Source: JAJFFW01 sp963922595 (GTDB lineage: Bacteria > Pseudomonadota > Alphaproteobacteria > Caulobacterales > Parvularculaceae). From it: a DNA stretch of 35,039 nt. Where the stretch lies: the NCBI GenBank assembly GCA_963922595.1, contig CAWUIM010000031.1:1-35039 (forward strand), read 5' to 3'. The position numbers were made by a program, and so were the translations under genes. Numbering within the stretch: the stretch's first letter is position 1; every line of letters begins with the position of its first letter. Positions 24,123 through 32,500 of the stretch are shown in pieces. The notes below the pieces were generated by a model. The model saw only the letters and a program-made list of their open reading frames with translations, did not search any database and was not told the DNA's origin.

Positions 24123-25181
24123 ATGGAAACATCACCGCGCCTTGGCCTGTCGTATGTTTTGCCGCAACAGGCCCAAAAACATGTGACGGTCAATGAAAGC
24201 CTGCGCCGCCTCGACGCCCTCATTCAGCTCAGCGTGCGCAATCGACAGGAAACGAACGCCCCCTCCGATCCAGCGGAGGGCGACGCGTATATCGCGGCGC
24301 CGGGGGCGTCGGGTCTGTGGGAAAATGGCGACGGCGAGATTTGGGTGTTCCAGGACGCATCATGGCGAAATTTTGCGCCGAAGCCGGGTTGGCTCGTGTG
24401 GGTTGAAGACGAACAAAAACTGATCATCTGGACAGGCGCCGCCTGGATTGAACAAAGCGGCGGCGGCGCTACAGGCGGCCCTACGCAGACACTTGACCGC
24501 TTGGGCGTCAACACGACCGCCGACGCAAATGCGCGGCTGGCGGTCAAAGCTGACACGGCGCTGTTTAGCCATGACGATATCACGCCAGGCTCCGGCGATG
24601 TTCGAATGACCTGCAACAAGGCGGGCGACGCCAACACAGCTTCGATCGTCTTCCAAAATGACTTCTCGGGACGGGCGGAAATCGGGCTCACGCAAAGCGA
24701 CGACTTTTCTCTCAACATGTCGCCGGACGGCGCAACATTCGCGAACGCGCTTGTCGTTAAGAAAGACACTGGCGATATCGGCGTCGGCGCCGCCTCCCCG
24801 ATGGCGAAACTGGACGTCGCCGGAGACGCGGCGGCGCATTCCTATTTCAGTAAAGTCACCGCCCGAATTAACAATGATACGGTGATGGACGTCGCGACGC
24901 CGCAGCCAGCCGGGCTCGCCATCGTCTTCGCCGTTGGGAGCTCCGGGCGGGGCAATAATTACCCGTCAATGACACACGCCGGCGGCGTCTTCTTCGATAC
25001 AGGCAGTTCGCGCTCTGCGGTGAAATCGTTCGGCCATTCGAATTTCAATGTCACGACGTCGCCGCTTTCGGGGACGACGGGCGCTGACGGAAAGACGACT
25101 GTTTCTGCACAAGCGGGTAAGCTGACCATCGAAAACAGGAGCGGCGGCGACTATGCATATGTCGTCGTCTTTCTTGGATAG
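24123..25181 (+). CDS. DUF2793 tail-fibre-like protein
   Basis: A 352-residue protein. The first 115 residues match the DUF2793 pattern known from alphaproteobacterial prophages, gene-transfer agents and surface loci: RLGLSYVLPQQAQKHVTVNESLRRLDALIQLSV, then PAEGDAYI, a Trp-rich WENGDGEIWVFQDASWRNF and GWLVWVEDEQKLIIWTGAAW. Residues 120-250 are Asn/Thr/Asp-rich beta repeats with GDIGVGAASPMAKLDVAGD, a stretch typical of tail-fibre stalks. The C-terminus (about 265-352) could be a small beta domain. There is no signal peptide and no other phage gene nearby. AGGAG 8 bases before ATG 24123 decides the start over ATG 24099. Confidence 0.72.
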   Translation: METSPRLGLSYVLPQQAQKHVTVNESLRRLDALIQLSVRNRQETNAPSDPAEGDAYIAAPGASGLWENGDGEIWVFQDASWRNFAPKPGWLVWVEDEQKLIIWTGAAWIEQSGGGATGGPTQTLDRLGVNTTADANARLAVKADTALFSHDDITPGSGDVRMTCNKAGDANTASIVFQNDFSGRAEIGLTQSDDFSLNMSPDGATFANALVVKKDTGDIGVGAASPMAKLDVAGDAAAHSYFSKVTARINNDTVMDVATPQPAGLAIVFAVGSSGRGNNYPSMTHAGGVFFDTGSSRSAVKSFGHSNFNVTTSPLSGTTGADGKTTVSAQAGKLTIENRSGGDYAYVVVFLG

Positions 25182-25328
25182 TCGGCGCGGCCGCGTCGGC
25201 TTGACGGCATTGTGCGATCCCCATACCACCGAACGATGCGCGTTCGCGTATGGGCCGCCGCCATGTGAGTGCTATTTCGCGGAACGCCGCCAAATGCGCC
25301 GGCGATCAGTCTTTCCCCGGGTTCGTTG

Positions 25329-28196
25329 ATGAAAATTTCCGTCGTCATACCAGTCTATAATGTCGCGAGACCTCTCTTGGATGAGTGTTTTCACTCGGTC
25401 GCCATGCAGAGTTTGCGCAGCGATGAATATGAGATTGTTCTGGTTGACGATTGCTCGACGCTCGCCGAGACGCCGGAGTGCGTCTCTGCGTTTGTCGAGA
25501 ACACGCCCAACGCCCGATTGGTTCGTCACGAAAAAAACAAAGGGCTCAATGAGTCTCGCCGCACCGGCGTACACGCCGCCGACAACGACTTTCTTGTGTT
25601 CCTCGATGGCGATGACATTTTAACCCGCGATGCGCTTGAATGTTTGCGAATGGAGGCCGTCAATACGCAAGCGGACCTCGTTACGGCGCCTTATGTGCGG
25701 TGGGATTTATCGCTGCACAGATATTCCGATAACAACTACTCGTCGCGTTCGTTTCCGGCGCACTATATCGCAAGACTAAAGGAAACGCTTGCCGGCAGGC
25801 GCTCCTTCACGATGTGCGGGCGACTTTTTAACAAACGCATATTGACGGATGACGTTTTCGACCTCCCGCCGCGGCTTTACCACGAAGATCTCGCTTGCTT
25901 TGTGCGCAGTCTCTACAATGTGCGGGTTTGCGGCCATGTGCAAAACCCACTCTATTTTTATTCGGTGAATTCCGCCTCGATCACAGGCGCGTTCACGCTT
26001 AAACATGCCGAGGACATTTTCTGGTCATTGAACGACTGGGCGGACCAAGCGAAGCACCATCAAATTTTGTCGAAAGTAGCGCCGGATCTCGCGGCGGGCG
26101 CGGAACGGTTCGCCGCGCTGTGCGTCGATCGGTGCCTTACGAGCGAGCAGCTTTCTAATGAAGAGAAGACGGCGACGCTTGCTTATATCAAGCGAGCCTA
26201 CAACGAGTACAAGGTTAAGCCTCCGACAGCCACACCGCCAAACTTGAAGAGGCTGGTTGAACAGGACGAGAATGCCGCGCTCGAAGCAGCTGCGACGGAG
26301 CAAAGCGCTATCGCCGCGGAAGCCAAAACAAACGACACGGCTCTTCTCGCGCAATATCCGCGCGGGCTCCAGCCCAGTGAGATGGCCAAGCGACTTAAAG
26401 ACAAAGTCGTCTTCATCTGCCAGGTCGACTATCAGTTGCGCAATGCGGCGGCCGTCGCCAAACATTTGAACGGTCGCGGTTTTGATTGTGTGGTCCTCGA
26501 TAACTCAGCCTTTGCGTCTGGCGGCAAACGCCAGCTCGCCGCAGATGAGCGCGAAATTTTTGCAGAGATTGAACACGTCAGAATAGAAGAACCCCCATAC
26601 GGCGAAGACTATCTGTCAGGCGCAAAGGTCGTCATCATTTACAACGATTTCAACGATGATTTCCGGGCGGCGCTTGAATATCGCCATCGGATGAAACTGC
26701 CGTCAGTGTGCGTTGTTGAAGGCATTAGCGATTTCCTGAGACTTGACTTTGACCCATACCGGCTGTTGCCCTATCGGCGTTGCGATCATGTATTTCTTGC
26801 GGGCGAAGATGACGCACAATATTTCGAAGATCGCGATCGCTATATTGTCGGCCTGCCAATTATCGAGAGCCTCGCGCAGAAGAAACCGCGATTTCCAACC
26901 AACCCCATCGCCGCGCTCAATGTGAATTTCACCTATGGCGTTCTGGAAACCGAACGCGACGGCTTTGTTCAAGCCGCTCGAGACGCCTTTGAAGCTCTAG
27001 GCTTGGCCTGGGTCATTACGAAACACCCCGCAGATTCGGCGCGCCTGCGCGGAATGCCCGTCACGAAGAAGACGCAATATCAGTTGATCGATGATTGCAG
27101 CGTTTTTGTGAGCCGGTTCGCGACCGGTATTCTGGAGGCGCTCGCAAGCGGCAAGCCCGCCATCTACTTCAATCCACACAGGGAAAAGGTTGAAAAATTC
27201 ACCGACCCGATGGGCGCCTTTCCCGTCGCGCACACAGCTGAAGAATTGAAGACCGCCCTGTCGCAAACGCTCGCTGACATTGAGAACAATGTCGATTTCC
27301 GTGCGCGCGCGGCGGAATTTCTCGCGCGCCACACCGCCTTTTCGCCAGATGGGGAGACCTCGGCGACGCGCTTCTGTGACGCTGTGGAAACCGTGATTCT
27401 CAAAACGGCGGACGGCGCCGGACCGGCGGAAGAACTCTTCACAAAAGCCAGAAAATGGTCAGCGCTTCACTCGACGAATGCCGCAAAAGATGAGAAAAAC
27501 CCACCGGCGGATGGGAAAGAAGGCGACGGTCCGACTGGGCGCGCGCAGGCGGACGGTAAGGCCAGTGAAGCTCCGTCGCACTCATTCTACAATGCGCTCG
27601 CCTATTTCGACGGCGCCACAAGCATTGAGACCGTTCCTAATGTGAGCGGCGCTCGGCGGCTCGCATTGGAATGCGCCTTTATCTCAGGTCCGCTCCCGAA
27701 GGGCGCAGACCGCTCGGAGACCTTCCCGCCGATGCCGCTCGTCGCGGGTCCTTTATCGATTTATCAATTCAAGAGCGATGAAATCACCGTCAACGCCACG
27801 CTCGAAAACAAGAAGGGTAAGTCCGCGACGCTGCCGATTGAGGAAAACCAGCCTGTTTATTTGCAGTTCCTGATCGATATGGGCGACCAAACGGCGGCCA
27901 TATATTTGAACGACGAACTGGCGCACACATTCGAGAAAATCGATCCTCATTTCAGGCTTCTGCGAATCGGCAAAGGCTTTGAGAAGCGTTTTTGGACCGG
28001 GCGCATGCTCCTGTGCCGCTTGTGGGATGTGTCCGCCGAGGCGATGACGGCGAGCGATCAGCCCCCGGCGCCCGACACCTTGCTCATCGATTTTGCAGCC
28101 GGAAAATTCATCGAAAAGCCAGCCGAATCAGCCTCGTTCGGCGGGCCACTATTGAAAGGTCTCACGGGGCTCACCAAACGCCGCCGCAATCTCTGA
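25329..28196 (+). CDS. GT2 / GT-B-like glycosyltransferase with C-terminal jelly-roll domain
   Basis: A 955-residue protein with three parts. Residues 1-240 are a family-2 GT-A domain: ISVVIPVYN, LVDDCST near 38, FLDGDDIL near 91, and a YHEDLACF acid near 184. Residues 360-690 look like a GT-B-type transferase: VVFICQVDYQLRNAAAVAKHL, then SRFATGILEALASGKPAIYF near 595-615. After an Asp/Gly/Lys-rich linker, residues 755-920 resemble a LamG/concanavalin-like jelly roll (YFDGATSIETV, IYLNDELAHTFEKI). It probably builds or binds a surface glycan. ATG 25329 is chosen because the GT2 motif starts at residue 3. The GT-B and jelly-roll calls are less sure than GT2. Confidence 0.7.
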   Translation: MKISVVIPVYNVARPLLDECFHSVAMQSLRSDEYEIVLVDDCSTLAETPECVSAFVENTPNARLVRHEKNKGLNESRRTGVHAADNDFLVFLDGDDILTRDALECLRMEAVNTQADLVTAPYVRWDLSLHRYSDNNYSSRSFPAHYIARLKETLAGRRSFTMCGRLFNKRILTDDVFDLPPRLYHEDLACFVRSLYNVRVCGHVQNPLYFYSVNSASITGAFTLKHAEDIFWSLNDWADQAKHHQILSKVAPDLAAGAERFAALCVDRCLTSEQLSNEEKTATLAYIKRAYNEYKVKPPTATPPNLKRLVEQDENAALEAAATEQSAIAAEAKTNDTALLAQYPRGLQPSEMAKRLKDKVVFICQVDYQLRNAAAVAKHLNGRGFDCVVLDNSAFASGGKRQLAADEREIFAEIEHVRIEEPPYGEDYLSGAKVVIIYNDFNDDFRAALEYRHRMKLPSVCVVEGISDFLRLDFDPYRLLPYRRCDHVFLAGEDDAQYFEDRDRYIVGLPIIESLAQKKPRFPTNPIAALNVNFTYGVLETERDGFVQAARDAFEALGLAWVITKHPADSARLRGMPVTKKTQYQLIDDCSVFVSRFATGILEALASGKPAIYFNPHREKVEKFTDPMGAFPVAHTAEELKTALSQTLADIENNVDFRARAAEFLARHTAFSPDGETSATRFCDAVETVILKTADGAGPAEELFTKARKWSALHSTNAAKDEKNPPADGKEGDGPTGRAQADGKASEAPSHSFYNALAYFDGATSIETVPNVSGARRLALECAFISGPLPKGADRSETFPPMPLVAGPLSIYQFKSDEITVNATLENKKGKSATLPIEENQPVYLQFLIDMGDQTAAIYLNDELAHTFEKIDPHFRLLRIGKGFEKRFWTGRMLLCRLWDVSAEAMTASDQPPAPDTLLIDFAAGKFIEKPAESASFGGPLLKGLTGLTKRRRNL

Positions 28197-28249
28197 CATG
28201 CCGAAGATGGTCGCAGGAATTCATGGGGGTTCGCGGCCTCCGCGCATTC

Positions 28250-28255
28250 TTGACA
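28250..28255 (+). promoter_or_regulatory. isolated consensus -35 element
   Basis: TTGACA is a perfect -35 hexamer in the 147-base gap before the CgeB-like gene, but no good -10 hexamer lies 16-18 bases downstream. A promoter here is possible but weakly supported. Confidence 0.25.
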
Positions 28256-28343
28256 TATCACCGAATTCTCCCGAATTAGAGAGCGTTTTTTCACCCGGAA
28301 GAAATCGCTGTAAACGCTGAATTCTCGCGCCTGGAACAGTCTC

Positions 28344-29552
28344 ATGCTCAATCGCCTACAACAAAAAGGACACACGCTTCCGAGCGACTGGGACCATCTG
28401 AAATACCTTCTCCACACGCCCGAAGCGCGCATGGCGGGGGCCTTTTCCGAAGAAGCCGCACAAGACTTTTACCGAAAGAATGCGGGCGCCTACACATTCG
28501 GCGGCGACGAAGCGTTACGCAACAAGAACCATATTGTCACCCTCCTCGGCTATAGCAAAGTTCAAGAGTCGGGTAATCGGCATACGAACTGGTTTCCATG
28601 GAACCGTTTCCGGGACGCAATCGAGACGATCGGATATCAATGCGAGTGGGCGGAAATCGGCGACATCAAGAGAAGTGACGAAGCACGGATTTTCATCACA
28701 TGGAACGAGCCGACGGCGCTGGAACTTTATCAAAAAGATGTTGTGCGTCCTCAGGATATCGTTCTTCAAAAACTAACCAGCCTTGGGAAAGGCATGGAGG
28801 GCGTTAACTGGACCGCGGACGCACGCGAATGGTCTAAGCGCTGGGAATGGCCTCTCTACCGCACCGTCGAATATCTAACGGATCTCGGCCTGAACGTCTT
28901 CGCGTTTGGATGCAAAACCGATCCGAGCCTTTTTCCGGAAAAGCAGCGCATTGTTGAACGGCTGCAAGACCGCATTTTCTGGATACCCTGGGGCGGCACG
29001 CCGTTTAATTGGGAAGAGATCGTCAACGCCAAACCCAAAATGTCGGACTTTTCCTATGACGCCGCTTTTGTCGGCAGCAAATGGGGTAAAGTCGGCCGCG
29101 GCAATATAGACGCCTGGGACAAATATCTAACGCCATTAGAAAACTCCACCGAACTCAACTTCAAAAAATTTGGCGGCATCGGCGAGAAGATGGTGTCCGA
29201 CGAGGAGATGGTCGAAATCCTGCGCCAGGCGAAACTATGCCCAATCGTCCATGCTCCAAGCTGGCAGGCCGAGCGCGGCGTCCAGGACCGTTTCTATACG
29301 GTCTTTTTGTCAGGACGGTTCGGCGTTTGCGATAATTACGGCGCGGCCGATATATTTGGCGACGACATCCTCGATATCATCACCGAGGACAAGCAGGAAT
29401 ATTACGAACGCAGCGTTTACTTCTGCAAAAATCTCGATGAACAAAAGCCGTATATTGAGAATATCCAACGCAAAATCAAGCAGAAGCATAATTTCTACGT
29501 CACCTGGCGCAGAATCCTGAGCGAGCTTCCTGAAATCAGCCAAGACGCGTAA
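28344..29552 (+). CDS. CgeB-like glycosyltransferase (GT-B)
   Basis: A 402-residue soluble protein. The second half carries marks of GT-B enzymes of the CgeB / Glyco_trans_1_2 type: FSYDAAFVGSKWGKVGRG opens the C-terminal Rossmann half near residue 235, then SDEEMVEILRQAKLCPIVHAPSW near 285-305, and RFYTVFLSGRFGVCDNYGAADIFGDDI with the acidic sugar-nucleotide loop. The N-terminal half has no strong motif. It likely transfers a sugar during assembly of the glycan. It lies 12 bases before the giant multi-domain gene and is probably co-transcribed with it. Confidence 0.6.
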   Translation: MLNRLQQKGHTLPSDWDHLKYLLHTPEARMAGAFSEEAAQDFYRKNAGAYTFGGDEALRNKNHIVTLLGYSKVQESGNRHTNWFPWNRFRDAIETIGYQCEWAEIGDIKRSDEARIFITWNEPTALELYQKDVVRPQDIVLQKLTSLGKGMEGVNWTADAREWSKRWEWPLYRTVEYLTDLGLNVFAFGCKTDPSLFPEKQRIVERLQDRIFWIPWGGTPFNWEEIVNAKPKMSDFSYDAAFVGSKWGKVGRGNIDAWDKYLTPLENSTELNFKKFGGIGEKMVSDEEMVEILRQAKLCPIVHAPSWQAERGVQDRFYTVFLSGRFGVCDNYGAADIFGDDILDIITEDKQEYYERSVYFCKNLDEQKPYIENIQRKIKQKHNFYVTWRRILSELPEISQDA

Positions 29553-29564
29553 AAGGACCTATTG

Positions 29565-32500
29565 ATGTTCGACACATTCACGACGCCTTTTCTCCGGAGA
29601 AACGGCGATCCCAAAACGCTCTTCAGGCACATTCTGACGGCAGGCGACAGCGCCTTCTTTGATTCGCTCCTGTTACTGATTGAATCGATTTATACGCATT
29701 CCTATCAGGAATTTTATAGCATCACGATTTACGATCTGGGCCTAACACAAGAGCAACGCAAAACGCTAGAGGAAATCCCGCGCGTCAAACTCCTCACATT
29801 CCCCACACGCGACATCAACGACGATTACATCAAGAATTATTTTTTCAAAGTTGATATGATGTATCTCGCGCAGTATCACGCGCCGACTAATTTCGACCGA
29901 ACGCTCTTCCTTTATATCGACGCCGGCGTCCTTCTTAATCGGTCTCTCGGGCCGATCTGGAAGCAGATAAACGAAACCGGCCATTTCATTACGGACATGG
30001 CCGACCGGACTGCATGGGAAAGCACAGGCGACAATATTCGCCTCTTCAATACCTTTCCGGACGAATTACTCGAGTCAGGGCTCGATCTTGATTTCGACCT
30101 TCTGTCGAAGTCATTGCTCCGTCCCGGCATTCTCGGGTTTAAGCTGCACGCACCATTTTTCGTTGATGTCATTGAGAAGTGCTACACGCTTGTTCAAAGG
30201 GCGCCGGAGTTGTTGCGCGGCCCGAAGTTCACAAACCGGCAGCTGGATGAGCGCGCCGACTTTTTCCAGAAATTGAAATCATATCAAGATGAAAATGATA
30301 TTTTCGCTTGTACGGATGAATTTATAGGCTTCCGGCACGATCAGTTTTTATACACCTATCTCATTCACAAGGCCGGCTATGATTATTCGAGCGCGACGGG
30401 CGTTACCTGCGATATTACCCATGCATTCGCCTCCCGTAAAAATTTGGAGGGCGGCGATAACAGGATGGTCACCCGAGGCGATCTTGCTGGCAAATATAAC
30501 GAAACCTTTCTAATCCATCGCAATACGGTGACGGACAGTGTTGATGTTGAAAAACTGAAACACTGGTTCGCCTTTGATAATGAGGAAATCGCTGACCGGC
30601 TGCGCGGCAAGAGCATTGCAATCGTCGGTCCGGCTCAACATGTCTATGAAAGCGAAAACGGCGCACTCATTGACCAACACGACTTTGTTTGCCGCGTAAA
30701 TAAATATCGTAAGGACGACAAATTCGCGAAAAATATCGGGTCGCGCTGCGACCTTCTTATTCACTGCATTTCCGAAACTGAAGAAACAGGCGGCCCTGTA
30801 AGCGCCGTTGATTTCTCTACCGACGACCCCGTTGTTTTATCGCCTTACGCGCTGCTTGATAATTTTGATGAGCCGTCAACGTTTCAACCTTATTACGGCA
30901 ACCTCCGGAACTTCCGAAACTACTTCCGGAAATATGACTACAAGACGTTCGCGCCATCAAACGAGGACTATCTTCGGCTGGAAAGGGAATTAGGCTCGCG
31001 CCCAAACACTGGCTTCACTGGCATATTGACACTGCTCGACCTGAAGCCCGCTGAATTATTCGTGACAGGCTTTACGTTTTTCGCCGGCGGTTACCATTCA
31101 TCCTATCGCGATGAAACAGAAACCGATGTTTTAACAAAAATGTCCGACTCCGGATTCCACGATCAAGCGGCGCAGCTTGATTATTTCGTGCGGAAAGTCG
31201 CGAACAATCCGCGTCTGCGGATGGACATGGCGCTCCATGAAATTGTGAACAAGGCGCGCTTTGACATCGCCAAGAACGACAAGGCGCTTACGATCATCGG
31301 CAACGGACCTTCGTTGAAGGGATTTAATTTCCGTACGCTTAGAAACCAAACAACGGTCTCATTTAACCGCGCCTATATCATTTACGAAAAAGAAAATTTC
31401 TATCCGTGCCACTATTTCTGTATCGATAAAGCTGTTCTCTTGAACTGCCTGACCGATATTGAAGGCCTTTTGGACTCGCCGATCCAGCGCTTTGTCCTGC
31501 TCGATTGCCCAGAAACAGCTCACCTAAAAGAACATCCGAAGGTCGAGTTGGTCGGGAAAACTAAAGAGAACGCCCCCTTCTTTGGCGACGTGGCGACCTA
31601 TTCCCTGCATCACCTCATCAACGAAGGCTATCGCGCATTTGACGTCTACGGCTGCGACTGCAGCTATATTGAAGACATTGATAAACTCAATGTTGATGTC
31701 GAACGGAACGAAGACGACCCAGCAAGACGCATCGTATTGAAACCGCGCAAGGGCGCGAGCGACCCAAATCATTTCCTGCCTGAATATTTTGGCGAGGGAA
31801 CGGAATATTCCGTTCCGCGAGAATCCAACCATTACAAATGCTGGGAAGGCGTAAAGGCGCTGAGCGACGAGACCAAATCCGCTATCGTCTTTCGAACGCC
31901 AAGCAAGGTCAGCCATCTATTTAGTGAGGAAAAATATCTCGATGACGCGGATCAGCCCTACTTTATTTCTTTCCTGAAGGATAACGCGCTTGAGATTCCG
32001 CGCGCCTACCGCGCGCATGTGGATGAAACAAAGATCGTCGCGAAGCTCCTATCCGATCGCAAAGGCCCACAACACACCATTATCGATGTGGGCGCCCATT
32101 ACGGTATCGCCGCCAGCTTCTTTTATGATCTGGGGTGGACCCTCTTCTGCTTCGAACCTGACGCTGAAAACCGCAAAAAACTGACAGCCCGCTATAAAGA
32201 CTCCCCGAACGTCACCATCGACACACGGGCGGTCAGCGACCAGTCTGGCGAAGGGGCCGCATTTTTTACATCCGATGAAAGCACGGGCATAAGCGGATTG
32301 CACGCATTCCGGGACACCCACGCCGAGACGGCTAAGGTCGACGTGACGACAGTCCGCGACATTATCGCGGAACACAAGATCAACCATGTGGATTTTCTCA
32401 AAATCGACGTGGAGGGATTTGATTTCTCGGTTTTGAAAGGCGTTCCCTGGGCGGAACTTAAACCAGATGTCATTGAATGCGAATTTGAGGACGCAAAAAC

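Noticed and set aside
28218..28326. Several GAATTC/CGAATT repeats before the CgeB-like gene
   Set aside because: Short AT-rich hexamers without regular spacing; likely chance.
29562..29564. TTG as the start of the giant gene
   Set aside because: The adjacent ATG at 29565 has the AGGA at suitable spacing and is the simpler choice.
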